Program-made: the position numbers and the translations under genes
Virus record (IMG/VR): IMGVR_UViG_3300043438_001998
Span: 1-64,000 of that record
DNA length: 64,000 bases
Reading direction: 5' to 3' (one strand)
Origin: a virus
Part shown: in pieces, positions 51,211 through 58,851 of the stretch
Layout of the letters: each line of letters starts with the position of its first letter
Position numbering within the stretch: the stretch's first letter is position 1
Notes under the pieces: generated by a model
What the model was told of the DNA's origin: nothing
Seen by the model: only the letters and a program-made list of their open reading frames with translations
Databases searched by the model: none

Positions 51211-51302
51211 TGGTACCAGCGGAGGGAATCGAACCCTCTCAAGAACGCTAATCTGGCGCTAAAAGGTTTATAAAACCTCTCTGACTACCAAGTCTCGCTG
51301 GC
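51211..51302 (-). tRNA. Unusual class II tRNA-like gene, anticodon TAT
   Basis: Acceptor GCCAGCG/CGCTGGT, a T-arm with TTCGATT, encoded CCA and a long variable arm. The D-arm is only GACT-TGGT-AGTC and the anticodon loop is TTTATAA, so UAU would read AUA (Ile). Ile tRNAs are normally class I with a longer D-arm. It may be non-canonical or degenerate. Confidence 0.65.
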
Positions 51303-51311
51303 AATTGTTTT

Positions 51312-51385
51312 TGGAGCGGGGTAGGAGAATCGAACTCCTCGCTTTAGCTTGGAAGGCTAAGGTATTACCACTATACGAACCCCGC
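51312..51385 (-). tRNA. tRNA-Gly (TCC)
   Basis: Anticodon loop CTTCCAA, acceptor GCGGGG-, encoded CCA. Confidence 0.93.
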
Positions 51386-51394
51386 TTTAAAACT

Positions 51395-51469
51395 TGGTAC
51401 ACCGTAGGAGAATCGAACTCCTCTTACCTGCGTGAAAGGGATGTGTCCTAACCAATAGACGAACGGTGC
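51395..51469 (-). tRNA. tRNA-Glu (TTC), two anticodon-stem mismatches
   Basis: Anticodon loop CTTTCAC and E. coli tRNA-Glu-like arms, with CCA encoded. The anticodon stem CATCC/GCAGG has A-G and C-C mismatches, so stability is doubtful. Confidence 0.8.
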
Positions 51470-51473
51470 ATAA

Positions 51474-51557
51474 ACCATATTGAAGCACACTTTAGATAAG
51501 CCCTATGCGTCCGACACGAATGCCACGCATCCAAGGCAAAATGTGTTTCAATATGGT
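51474..51557 (-). ncRNA. 84-nt rod-like hairpin RNA between tRNAs
   Basis: The outer arms ACCATATTGAA and TTCAATATGGT pair over about 20 bp. Inside lie GCCT/AGGGC, ATGCGT/ACGCAT and a GGCA-TTCG-TGTC tip with a TTCG tetraloop. The minus strand folds better than the plus strand. Position between tRNA-Leu and tRNA-Glu, touching the Leu CCA, suggests a processed stable RNA or a lost tRNA replaced by a hairpin. Confidence 0.6.
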
Positions 51558-51637
51558 GCCTGGGGCGAGACTCGAACTCGCACGTCTCTCGACACTGGCT
51601 TCTAAGACCAGCATGGCTACCATTACATCACCCAGGC
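51554..51637 (-). tRNA. tRNA-Leu (TAG)
   Basis: Class II tRNA with anticodon TAG, acceptor GCCTGGG/CCCAGGC, encoded CCA. Confidence 0.93.
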
Positions 51638-51718
51638 ATTACTTGTTAAATTGTTAAAGAGTACTCATGTCAGCACACTGTTTGGTGCTTGCTGCTTACT
51701 GCTTGATTCAATACACAT

Positions 51719-51748
51719 ATTATAGCAAACTACTGATTTTTGTGTCTA
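51719..51748 (-). promoter_or_regulatory. Sigma70-like promoter for tRNA cluster 2
   Basis: TAGACA, 18 bp, TATAAT on the minus strand, upstream of tRNA-Leu(TAG). Confidence 0.65.
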
Positions 51749-51753
51749 CCGTT

Positions 51754-51951
51754 TTATGCAATTTGTTTTTCGTTTGCTTCAATTTCATTTGCAATGGTAT
51801 TCACTACTACCATGACTGCGGTCCAAACTGCTGCCGGGTTGTCGCTTCCGCGGGCTATCTGATCCACGTACTCCATGGCTAGATCAAATGTTGCACGATC
51901 AGCAAACATGCCGTTACGCATGTTTTTGGCCAACTGAAGATTGCTGTTCAT
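51754..51951 (-). CDS. Small conserved phage protein (65 aa)
   Basis: MNSNLQLAKNMRNGMFADR then GSDNPAAVWTAVMVVVNTIA. The DNPAAV(W/Y) segment is shared with the membrane protein at 44979-45173. Helical. Unknown function. Confidence 0.6.
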   Translation of the reverse strand: MNSNLQLAKNMRNGMFADRATFDLAMEYVDQIARGSDNPAAVWTAVMVVVNTIANEIEANEKQIA

Positions 51952-51981
51952 TTAGTTCTCCTTGTTGTTTACTGTACATAC

Positions 51982-52010
51982 ATTATAGCAAAATGGGCTT
52001 TTATGAGCAA
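51982..52010 (-). promoter_or_regulatory. Sigma70-like promoter
   Basis: TTGCTC, 17 bp, TATAAT, with CCCATTTTGC before the -10, as at 46126-46154. Confidence 0.65.
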
Positions 52011-52011
52011 C

Positions 52012-52737
52012 CTAAATTTCACGCAAAAAAGTTAACTCTTTTATAATCTTTTCATTAAATCCTGAGGTTAAATCTAAAGCAACATTGGTGGTTATGGTAT
52101 CAACAACTTTTTTTGCTAATATTGCATGATTACTACGACGCAAATGGTTAGGTCTTGGGTCAGGCCATCTCTGCTCGTCAAATTGAGTAGCTAGTTCCGT
52201 TGTTGCAAATTCAGCAGCTGATACACTGTCAAGTGATCCGTCAGACATAATTAAATTTGTGTACCTGGCACAATCAATCACAGTGTCCGATACTGCATTA
52301 ATAATTACGATTTTTATTTTTAATTCTGCAGCCAGACTATCAACACTATGTAAAAAATTTACAACATGCAGTTTCATTTTAGTTGTGTGTATATCTGAAA
52401 AATTTGTTTGATAATATTTTATTGCCAACATCTCGTCTCTAGATATTTTTTTTCTTGACTCGGGCGGTACATAGTTTATTAACTCTGCCGAGGATAACAC
52501 AGGAAAATCTTTAAAGAAATATCCTCTTCCTTCGTGGGTCAAACAAACTATAACTAAGTCATGTTTGGTTATATATTTTCTGCATTGTTCAAACTGTTCA
52601 AAAGTGTATTCAAGCCCGGACCCGCCACGACCAAAGTTTCTCTGGTCGTGTCCTAGCGTAGCAGCCACCAAATATGTCCATGACCAATCAACATTATTTG
52701 AATTATCTGCAAAACTGTCGCCAAATATGTAAAGCAT
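52012..52737 (-). CDS. SGNH/GDSL-like hydrolase
   Basis: Block I FGDSFADNSN carries the catalytic Ser; an N-terminal RNFGRGGSGLEY Gly block follows; the C-terminal WPDPRPNHLRRSNHAIL supplies Asp/His. Esterase or acyl hydrolase on glycans or lipids is expected. 241 residues. In series with oxygenase and ClpP genes. Confidence 0.7.
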   Translation of the reverse strand: MLYIFGDSFADNSNNVDWSWTYLVAATLGHDQRNFGRGGSGLEYTFEQFEQCRKYITKHDLVIVCLTHEGRGYFFKDFPVLSSAELINYVPPESRKKISRDEMLAIKYYQTNFSDIHTTKMKLHVVNFLHSVDSLAAELKIKIVIINAVSDTVIDCARYTNLIMSDGSLDSVSAAEFATTELATQFDEQRWPDPRPNHLRRSNHAILAKKVVDTITTNVALDLTSGFNEKIIKELTFLREI

Positions 52738-52760
52738 TATATAATTGTTCCTTGCGTAAT

Positions 52761-53504
52761 TTAGTTGTACCTGACTAACAAATGCGAGCAGGTCTCTGTG
52801 CTATTAGTTGTACTCTGTTGTTTTTCTGTCAGAGAAAACAGCGCTCTTGAGCGACTATTAAAATCCTTAACAGTATCCTCTAGGTAATAAACTGCTAGAC
52901 TCTTTCTATATACTCCATTGGGCTGAGTTAACGGCCTGCTCAAGCCATGCCATGAATTTTGCGTAGTATCAAAAATTACTGCTCGATTAAACACAGGTGC
53001 AATCTCTTTTACTAATTCTTCGGGCTGTGTGGACCCACGCCACAACCCTAAATGCCCACCGTGGTGTTCCTTAAGATCTTGCGAAACATATATTACAATA
53101 TTTAATTTTCTCTGTTTATGCAACTTTGGGTGCATGGCGTAGTCCAGATGCGCATTTAGCACACCACCAACTCCGTGTATATGGCACCCACCACTGTGCA
53201 GCCCAGGATCACTATACAGCTGGGTGCCAACTAACTTAGATAACTTGTTCACAAAATCAGGTGAGTTTAAGTAATCAAACAGCTGGTAGGTGTTTTCTTG
53301 AAACAAATACCAATCGTTGTTTTGTTTTTTTACTTGTACTTCATTGTTATAAGTTAACCAATGACTTGAATGATAGTCTAAAAATTCACTTTCAATTACA
53401 GCCGCCAGGTTGTTGGGTAAAAAGCCATCAATAACACAATGATCAAACGGTGCTTGATTTTTATAATGATCAAATGCTTGTGTAAAGTTATCTAGATTAA
53501 TCAC
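52761..53504 (-). CDS. 2OG-Fe(II) oxygenase (prolyl 4-hydroxylase-like)
   Basis: VLNAHLDYAMHP has HxD, then SWHGLSRPL has the distal His and RKSLAVYYL the Arg. Complete facial triad in a 247-residue jelly-roll layout. Acts on an unknown peptide or glycan. Directly downstream of ClpP. Confidence 0.82.
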   Translation of the reverse strand: MINLDNFTQAFDHYKNQAPFDHCVIDGFLPNNLAAVIESEFLDYHSSHWLTYNNEVQVKKQNNDWYLFQENTYQLFDYLNSPDFVNKLSKLVGTQLYSDPGLHSGGCHIHGVGGVLNAHLDYAMHPKLHKQRKLNIVIYVSQDLKEHHGGHLGLWRGSTQPEELVKEIAPVFNRAVIFDTTQNSWHGLSRPLTQPNGVYRKSLAVYYLEDTVKDFNSRSRALFSLTEKQQSTTNSTETCSHLLVRYN

Positions 53505-54100
53505 TATTTGATAGAACTCCTGTTAACAATAACTTGATCTGCTAGCCCGTAAGCCACTGCTTCTCCGGCACTCATAAAGTTGTCGCGCTCCATGTCTGCA
53601 TACAGATCTGCATACTGCTTGTCTGCACTGTTGTGAGCGACGTAAATTTCAGTTAATGACTTCTTCATGGCCAAAATCTCATTCACTTGGATCAACATGT
53701 CTGTGGCCTGCCCCCTTGCACCGCCACTTGGTTGGTGGATCATGTGTCTGGCATTAGGCAGTATAAATCGCTTGCCCCGAGCACCGGCTTGTGCCAACAA
53801 CGATCCCATGCTGCAGGCCTGCCCCATCACAATGGTGTTCACATCAGGTGCCACAAACTGCATGGCATCGTAAATGGCCATTCCAGCAGTTACACTTCCT
53901 CCGGGACTGTTGATCCAAAGATTGATGTCTTTGTCGGGGTTTTCACTTTCCAGAAACAACAACTGTGCCACAATCAGATTGGCCATTTGGTCGTGTACTT
54001 CGCCTTCCAGCAGAATGATACGCTCTCGGAGCAGTCGGCTGTAAATATCATAACTGCGTTCACCTTTGCTGGTGCTTTCGATTACCATTGGAACTAGCAT
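53504..54100 (-). CDS. clpP: ClpP serine peptidase
   Basis: Start taken at ATG 54100 after AAGGAG. Catalytic triad Ser97 (GQACSMGS), His122 (MIHQPSG) and Asp173 (ERDNFMSA). 198 residues, standard ClpP. Barrel-shaped peptidase fed by an AAA+ partner; the phage ClpA-type protein (5409-7688) has the IGF docking tripeptide. Sigma70-like promoter at 54120-54148. Confidence 0.95.
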   Translation of the reverse strand: MLVPMVIESTSKGERSYDIYSRLLRERIILLEGEVHDQMANLIVAQLLFLESENPDKDINLWINSPGGSVTAGMAIYDAMQFVAPDVNTIVMGQACSMGSLLAQAGARGKRFILPNARHMIHQPSGGARGQATDMLIQVNEILAMKKSLTEIYVAHNSADKQYADLYADMERDNFMSAGEAVAYGLADQVIVNRSSIK

Positions 54101-54119
54101 ACATCTCCTTGAAAAATAC

Positions 54120-54148
54120 ATTATACTACTTAATTGAAATCATTGCAA
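54120..54148 (-). promoter_or_regulatory. Sigma70-like promoter for clpP
   Basis: TTGCAA, 17 bp, TATAAT on the minus strand, 20 bp from the clpP start. The remaining gap to 54339 holds no gene I can support. Confidence 0.65.
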
Positions 54149-54338
54149 TGGTAGTAGAAATGAAACTTGAACTTGTGATGAATTGGCCACTCTACCAATC
54201 AGACCGATCAGTATTGTTCAATTGAAATAACATTGCATCATCAATAATATTCAACTCAAAACCTTGTCGAAGATCAATTTTTGTTTATAATCGTTAATAA
54301 ACGTAAATCTAACTTCAGTTCATGATGGTAATTTAATA

Positions 54339-54887
54339 CTAATCAACTGCAAATTTTTTACTCAATTCCTCGAATGAAGGGTTACCTTTAAATCTGATAG
54401 TAGCTAAAACTAAATTAGAATCAGTTGAAAAAACACCGTGTGGTATATCTGTTCTGACTACTATAGGAGTAAACACATCAACTTGATAGCAAATACTGTG
54501 TTCCGAGTTCCATTTTATTTCAAGATATGTCACATCTTTGTCTGTAGCTAGTGTTACTTTGGTCAAGTCAAAATTACCATGTTCCCAATATACAGAATAC
54601 CCATTTTTGCACACCCACGGTAATACCAAAGATCCGTGACACGGACTGTCACTGCTGACAAAGTAATCCACGTGAGAATCTATAGGGGTAGATGGGGGAT
54701 AGCCAAATACTAGCACATGTTCTATTAATAGATCGTATTTTTCTAGTTCTTTGTTTATTTCTTTTCTTAAATTATCAATTGGTAGTAATTTTACTGCAGT
54801 ATTGATTATTTTATTGTCTATCATTCTTTGCAGTTGATAGGTTACTTGTTCGCTTAACGGATTGTGCGCAATAGATGAGTATTTCAT
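54339..54887 (-). CDS. 2OG-Fe(II) oxygenase-like protein
   Basis: Start taken at MKYSSIAHN (54887). TPIDSHVDYFV has HxD, DIPHGVFS the distal His and LATIRF the Arg. The plan matches small oxygenases at 48249-48827. Substrate unknown. Divergent from the radical SAM gene at 54941. Confidence 0.6.
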   Translation of the reverse strand: MKYSSIAHNPLSEQVTYQLQRMIDNKIINTAVKLLPIDNLRKEINKELEKYDLLIEHVLVFGYPPSTPIDSHVDYFVSSDSPCHGSLVLPWVCKNGYSVYWEHGNFDLTKVTLATDKDVTYLEIKWNSEHSICYQVDVFTPIVVRTDIPHGVFSTDSNLVLATIRFKGNPSFEELSKKFAVD

Positions 54888-54940
54888 ATTAGTATTTAAG
54901 CACATATTTGTTAATCCGTTAAAATTAAATAAGTACAGTT

Positions 54941-56041
54941 ATGACAAACTACTGCCCTGAACTTTTCCAAACAATGTATGTGCAAAAACTCAATGAAAAC
55001 GAAGTTAAGCTAGGTCATTGCTGTAACTCAGCAAGATCTGATCCAGTCTCAACAGTTGACATGCATCATGAATTCTTAAAGAAAGGAAGAGTGTTCTACT
55101 TAGAACACAACAAGTTACCACCTGCCTGCAATATCTGCGTTGATTTAGAAAATAAAGGAATTTATACTCTTAGGCTACTTAGTTTAGAAAAAATTACACA
55201 AGAAGTAACAGTACCAAAACTTGAACTGTTGTTTTATAATTGTGATCCTATATGCAATCTAAAATGTATCATGTGCAACAGCGAATGGAGTTCGGCCTGG
55301 ATCGATGACGAAATAAAACTTGGTATTCGATCAGATTTAAAAATAAATCGCACAAAAAATAACAATCTGTATCATGACATGGATCTTTCAAATTTGACTG
55401 CAATTCATTTTAATGGCGGCGAACCATTTATGACTCGGGATCATTTAAATTTATTAGCATTTGTCTGTCAAACCAGATCATCAAAAGACATAAGCGTAAC
55501 CTACAACACCAACGCCACGTGGCCAATTACTCAAGAGATAATTGACATGTGGGCCAAGTTTGGTGGAGTTACTGTGTTTTGCAGCATTGATGGTACCCAT
55601 GAAGTATTTGACTATGTTAGATACGGAGATTCTTGGCAAAATGTAGAGGCAAATATTAAAAGCTATCAGAATATAAAACTAGAACATTTTCAAATTGAAA
55701 TACATGCTGCAATAGGATTACATAATATTTTATACATTGATGAACTGTATTCGTGGGCTGATCAAAATAATCTTGAGTTGAAATTAGGATGTGTAACACA
55801 TCCTTTAGAAATTAAAAATTTTCCTTTTGCAGCAAAACAACAATTGATCAGTTACCTACATAGTCTGCCTAGTACAACAAACACACAAATAATTCTTAAC
55901 GCTGCCAATGCCATAGACGAAAATTCAGATATTGGTTGGCTTTACTGGATTAAAAATCTTGACCGTATCAGAGGCAACAACTGGAAGCAGAGTCTGCATA
56001 AGTTGTACGAGCTGGATCCAGAATATTTTGATTCTATTTGA
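54941..56041 (+). CDS. Radical SAM protein, layout as 18241-19380
   Basis: CX3CX2C motif in CNLKCIMC near residue 107, preceded by Cys-rich GHCCNSAR and ACNICVD blocks that could bind a second cluster. GGEPFMTRDH follows. 366 residues, plus strand, convergent with the tRNA-like and pqqA genes at its 3' end. Not a PqqE by layout, where the CX3CX2C motif is near residue 30. Confidence 0.82.
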   Translation: MTNYCPELFQTMYVQKLNENEVKLGHCCNSARSDPVSTVDMHHEFLKKGRVFYLEHNKLPPACNICVDLENKGIYTLRLLSLEKITQEVTVPKLELLFYNCDPICNLKCIMCNSEWSSAWIDDEIKLGIRSDLKINRTKNNNLYHDMDLSNLTAIHFNGGEPFMTRDHLNLLAFVCQTRSSKDISVTYNTNATWPITQEIIDMWAKFGGVTVFCSIDGTHEVFDYVRYGDSWQNVEANIKSYQNIKLEHFQIEIHAAIGLHNILYIDELYSWADQNNLELKLGCVTHPLEIKNFPFAAKQQLISYLHSLPSTTNTQIILNAANAIDENSDIGWLYWIKNLDRIRGNNWKQSLHKLYELDPEYFDSI

Positions 56042-56051
56042 AGCTCAAATC

Positions 56052-56135
56052 TGGTAGTAGACCAGGGATGAGGACCTCATCCTGCACCGGTCTCCGGGAA
56101 TTATAAGGCCCCGCCGCATACCAATGCTGTCTACC
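56052..56135 (-). other. tRNA-like element (TAT anticodon loop), probably degenerate
   Basis: Acceptor-like GGTAGAC/GTCTACT with encoded CCA, short D-arm GCAT-TGGT-ATGC and a CTTATAA loop, matching the odd tRNA at 51211-51302. The T-arm is replaced by a GATGAGG palindrome and lacks TTCRA. Function as a tRNA is doubtful. Confidence 0.4.
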
Positions 56136-56161
56136 AATTTTGTAACACCTGCTGAAACTAG

Positions 56162-56190
56162 AGACAAAAAGAAAGCCCTACAAGAGGGCT
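56162..56190 (-). terminator. Rho-independent terminator after pqqA
   Basis: Stem AGCCCT/AGGGCT with a 5-nt loop, followed on the minus strand by TTCTTTTT, about 20 bp after the pqqA stop. Confidence 0.7.
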
Positions 56191-56210
56191 AACTTTTAGT
56201 TCTTTGTATA

Positions 56211-56285
56211 TTAGCGATTAGCAATGTACATTGTAATTTCAAAACCAAAACGTAAATCAATTGCTGCTGGTGTGGTCCATGCCAT
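56211..56285 (-). CDS. pqqA: PqqA-like PQQ precursor peptide (24 aa)
   Basis: The 24-residue frame opens [17 protein letters not shown] and carries the PqqA hallmark E-I-T-M-Y with Glu16 and Tyr20. Known PqqA peptides are 22-29 residues with D-L-R-x-G-x-E-V/I-T-x-Y, and Glu and Tyr are fused by PqqE to make pyrroloquinoline quinone. AAGGAG lies 6 bases before ATG. TATAAT is upstream (56329-56334), a palindrome lies between, and a terminator lies after. Overlooked because of its size. Confidence 0.88.
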   Translation of the reverse strand: MAWTTPAAIDLRFGFEITMYIANR

Positions 56286-56305
56286 TTTAAATCTCCTTGT
56301 AAGTT

Positions 56306-56326
56306 TACATACTGCATTAGTATGTA
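56306..56326. promoter_or_regulatory. Palindrome upstream of pqqA
   Basis: TACATACT-GCATT-AGTATGTA, perfect 8-bp arms at 56306-56313 and 56319-56326. It lies just downstream of the -10, so it could be an operator or a 5' UTR hairpin. Confidence 0.55.
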
Positions 56327-56328
56327 TG

Positions 56329-56334
56329 ATTATA
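56329..56334 (-). promoter_or_regulatory. Candidate -10 (TATAAT) for pqqA
   Basis: Exact TATAAT on the minus strand 43 bp before the ATG; no good -35 at 17 bp, so activation is possible. Confidence 0.5.
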
Positions 56335-56409
56335 ATACACTAAAATACCGTATAATAACATCCTGGCGATCATGATTTTGCACTACGTCAATTCATTAGA
56401 CAGCGCGAA

Positions 56410-57048
56410 CTATTTCTGCATTAATTTGTCAACAAATTCAAGCAGCAGGTGATGCTGACCACCTGTCCATTTGTTTTGCATCCAGGAATAGCTGTTGTAC
56501 CAGTGGCGATCTGCTTCGGGATGGCATCCAATCAAGCCTACACGATCTTGCATGACAGCCATTGGTGCTCCGTTGGGGTAACTGGCCACTGTGTCGTACT
56601 GGCCATCACCCATATAGGTGCAACCATCGTAAAAGTACATGTGGGTTGGGTGGTTGTTCCAGGTCACTGGCATATGTTTGGCATGCGGTCTATGCGTGTC
56701 TGTGCCAGGGCTTCGAATGTACTGTATTGCTCTAACACGGTCAAGCAAGCCAAAGTAATTGGTATCGGCCCAATATGCCCCCATGCAAATGCCAAGATAC
56801 CTACCACCGTTGGCTACAAAATTACGTATACGTTGCCCATTAACTTGCATCAATTGATCAAATGAATCTGAGTCACCAAAGCCGCCGGGGACGCAGACCA
56901 GATCTACGTCATCAAAGAAATCGTTTTCTAATTCATGTCGGGTAAAAATTTTAAAATCGTAGTGTGCGCTCAAGGCTCGGATTATGCCATTGCCGCTTTG
57001 CACTGAACATTTGGGTTGATGCAAGAACAGTGCTATCTTGGGTTTCAT
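56410..57048 (-). CDS. Class I glutamine amidotransferase-like (BPL_N type)
   Basis: CVPGGFGDSDS, nucleophile elbow GICMGAYWA with Cys, and GCHPEADRHWY with His-Pro-Glu. The layout matches the biotin-protein ligase N-terminal amidotransferase-like family. Substrate unknown. Separate from 12356-12904. Confidence 0.75.
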   Translation of the reverse strand: MKPKIALFLHQPKCSVQSGNGIIRALSAHYDFKIFTRHELENDFFDDVDLVCVPGGFGDSDSFDQLMQVNGQRIRNFVANGGRYLGICMGAYWADTNYFGLLDRVRAIQYIRSPGTDTHRPHAKHMPVTWNNHPTHMYFYDGCTYMGDGQYDTVASYPNGAPMAVMQDRVGLIGCHPEADRHWYNSYSWMQNKWTGGQHHLLLEFVDKLMQK

Positions 57049-57063
57049 TTATGTACTTATGTC

Positions 57064-57087
57064 AAAACAAAGCCCCTAAGGGCTTTT
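57064..57087 (-). terminator. Rho-independent terminator
   Basis: AAAGCCC and GGGCTTT pair around a 4-nt loop, followed on the minus strand by TTTGTTTT. It terminates the glycosyltransferase transcript. Confidence 0.7.
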
Positions 57088-57143
57088 GTATGGTAACTGG
57101 TTACGAGTTCCAGCGGTGCTCTATCGTTGCACCCGATTTAAAC

Positions 57144-57854
57144 CTAATTCCAGTATTTGGTATGATCCAATCTATCCCAATATTGTTTATTATTGCGATT
57201 AACAAAGTTTCTAATTAGATACGTTGCCATTCCAAAATAACCCATTTTTTTAAATCTTCTTGAGTCTTGTCCAAAATAGTGATCAACAATTCTAAATTTT
57301 TTTGTACTGTACATTCTTGAAAGAAAGAAATCCTCAGAGGTTACATAGCGTTCAGAAAACCCACTATATTCCTCAAATTTAGTCTTACTAGTTAGCATAA
57401 ATGCACCAACAGCAAATGGGACAAAATATTTAAATACTCCGTTCACAAAGTTAAAAATCATGAAACTTATATTGGCTCTGTGATCGTTGTCGTAACAATA
57501 AATTTTTGCCGTAATTAAATCTAAATTGTAAAACTCAATTTCATCTACAGTATCTTGAATTACTGTGTCTCTAAAAAATTGAACATCAGAATCGATGAAC
57601 AAAATGTAAGGTGTCGTGGCCAACCGTGCACCGTTGTTCCTGGCTACAGAAACTGTGCCACCATTGATTATTTCTACATTTAAAAAAGCACTGTTGGCTT
57701 GTATAACCTGTCTTGTGTTATCGGTAGAACTATCAGCAATAATGATTCTAGTATCTCCAAGTTTTTGCAATCTCAGTGAGTCTAATAAATGATGAATATA
57801 CGTTTCTTCATTGCGACAAGGTACTACAATTGTAATTTTATCACTTAGTTTCAT
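57144..57854 (-). CDS. Family 2 glycosyltransferase
   Basis: ITIVVPCRNEETYIHHLLDSL nucleotide-binding start, DSSTDNT, then FIDSDVQF with Asp-X-Asp. An in-frame hydrophobic patch in the C-terminal half (about 150-165) suggests membrane association. Likely modifies LPS or capsule. Confidence 0.85.
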   Translation of the reverse strand: MKLSDKITIVVPCRNEETYIHHLLDSLRLQKLGDTRIIIADSSTDNTRQVIQANSAFLNVEIINGGTVSVARNNGARLATTPYILFIDSDVQFFRDTVIQDTVDEIEFYNLDLITAKIYCYDNDHRANISFMIFNFVNGVFKYFVPFAVGAFMLTSKTKFEEYSGFSERYVTSEDFFLSRMYSTKKFRIVDHYFGQDSRRFKKMGYFGMATYLIRNFVNRNNKQYWDRLDHTKYWN

Positions 57855-58020
57855 TTTTAATACATTTTCCTTCTATTCGAAAAGAATCAAATTTTATCCA
57901 ATATGTCATTGATTGCAAACTAGTCTCGCAACTGAGTTGATCCGGAAATTCCAACATCACTCTGCCCGGAATGTCCTTTGGATCTTTTAGGTGCACCACT
58001 ATCAATATCATCAACCACAT
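57841..58020 (-). CDS. Possible small protein overlapping lpxH 3' end
   Basis: Frame starting MWLMILIVVHLKDPKDIPGR, ending in a Cys-containing region. It overlaps the last 100 bp of the LpxH-like gene in another frame and the start of the glycosyltransferase. Protein-like composition, but support is limited. Confidence 0.4.
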   Translation of the reverse strand: MWLMILIVVHLKDPKDIPGRVMLEFPDQLSCETSLQSMTYWIKFDSFRIEGKCIKNETK

Positions 58021-58771
58021 TGTCTGTCTCCTGTGTCCAAGTAATAATTTCCCAACGGCCATCATGATGTTCCACTAGTGCAGTCATGCTTTCCACCCAA
58101 TCGCCATCATTCATGTATATGATGCCATCTATTTCTTTTATTTCTGCATGATGAATATGACCACATATCACTCCATCAAAGCCACGCTTGCTGCAATAGC
58201 CAGCAAGATTATGCTCAAACTGAAAAATAAAGTCCACGGCTTTTTTGACCTTATGCTTGAGATAAAAAGATAAACTCCAATAACCAAAGCCCATCCTACG
58301 ACGAAGCCAATTAAAACGGCTGTTAACACTGAGAATAACATCATATGCCTTGTCTCCCAAAAAACCCAACCAAGGAGCCAGTCTGGTAATGCCATCAAAC
58401 AAGTCGCCGTGTGTGACCAAGTAATGCTTACCGTCCACTCCAATGTGTTCGGATTGATTTGCTATTTCTATTAGACCAAATCCTGGATCATATTGCATAA
58501 AGGGTCTGAGAAATTCATCATGATTGCCTGCCACATACACTACTCGGGTACCACGTTTGGCATGCCCCAGTACTCGACGAACTACATTGGTATGACTTTG
58601 TTTCCAACGCCATTTGTTTTGTTTAATCTTCCATGCATCAATTATATCACCTACAAGATACAGTGTTTCGCATGAGTTATTTTTAAGGAAATTGTTAAGT
58701 GCTTCGGCCTTGCAATCTTTGGTCCCTAAATGAACATCTGAAATAAAGATAGTGCGATGTGTCTTGTTCAT
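57920..58771 (-). CDS. lpxH: LpxH-like UDP-2,3-diacylglucosamine hydrolase
   Basis: SDVHLGTKD, VGDIIDAWKIKQNKWRW, AGNHDEFLRPF and GHIHHAEIK form the LpxH metal-site pattern. 283 residues. LpxH acts in lipid A synthesis at the inner membrane. The C-terminal 35 residues are low in complexity and overlapped by another frame. It may adjust LPS during infection. Confidence 0.85.
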   Translation of the reverse strand: MNKTHRTIFISDVHLGTKDCKAEALNNFLKNNSCETLYLVGDIIDAWKIKQNKWRWKQSHTNVVRRVLGHAKRGTRVVYVAGNHDEFLRPFMQYDPGFGLIEIANQSEHIGVDGKHYLVTHGDLFDGITRLAPWLGFLGDKAYDVILSVNSRFNWLRRRMGFGYWSLSFYLKHKVKKAVDFIFQFEHNLAGYCSKRGFDGVICGHIHHAEIKEIDGIIYMNDGDWVESMTALVEHHDGRWEIITWTQETDNVVDDIDSGAPKRSKGHSGQSDVGISGSTQLRD

Positions 58772-58817
58772 AATAATATTTAAGGTCTTTAAGATTACAA
58801 ACCCATTACAAAGTCAA

Positions 58818-58845
58818 ATAAAAAGCCCTTCCGGGCTTTTTATTT
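58818..58845 (-). terminator. Rho-independent terminator (bidirectional)
   Basis: AAAAAGCCC-TTCC-GGGCTTTTT, T-rich on both sides, at the porin gene end. Confidence 0.8.
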
Positions 58846-58851
58846 TTGGTA

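Noticed and set aside
54149-54338. Gene or tRNA in the gap upstream of clpP
   Set aside because: No open frame with ribosome binding site or cloverleaf; I see only AT-rich intergenic sequence.
54941-56041. PqqE partner of pqqA
   Set aside because: The CX3CX2C motif is near residue 107 and the domain layout is that of the 18241-19380 protein, not PqqE.
57088-57143. tRNA-like stretch after the terminator
   Set aside because: No cloverleaf could be built and acceptor arms do not pair.
58168-58443. 91-residue minus frame inside the LpxH-like gene
   Set aside because: It is an alternative-frame shadow of a well-matched gene without its own ribosome binding site.
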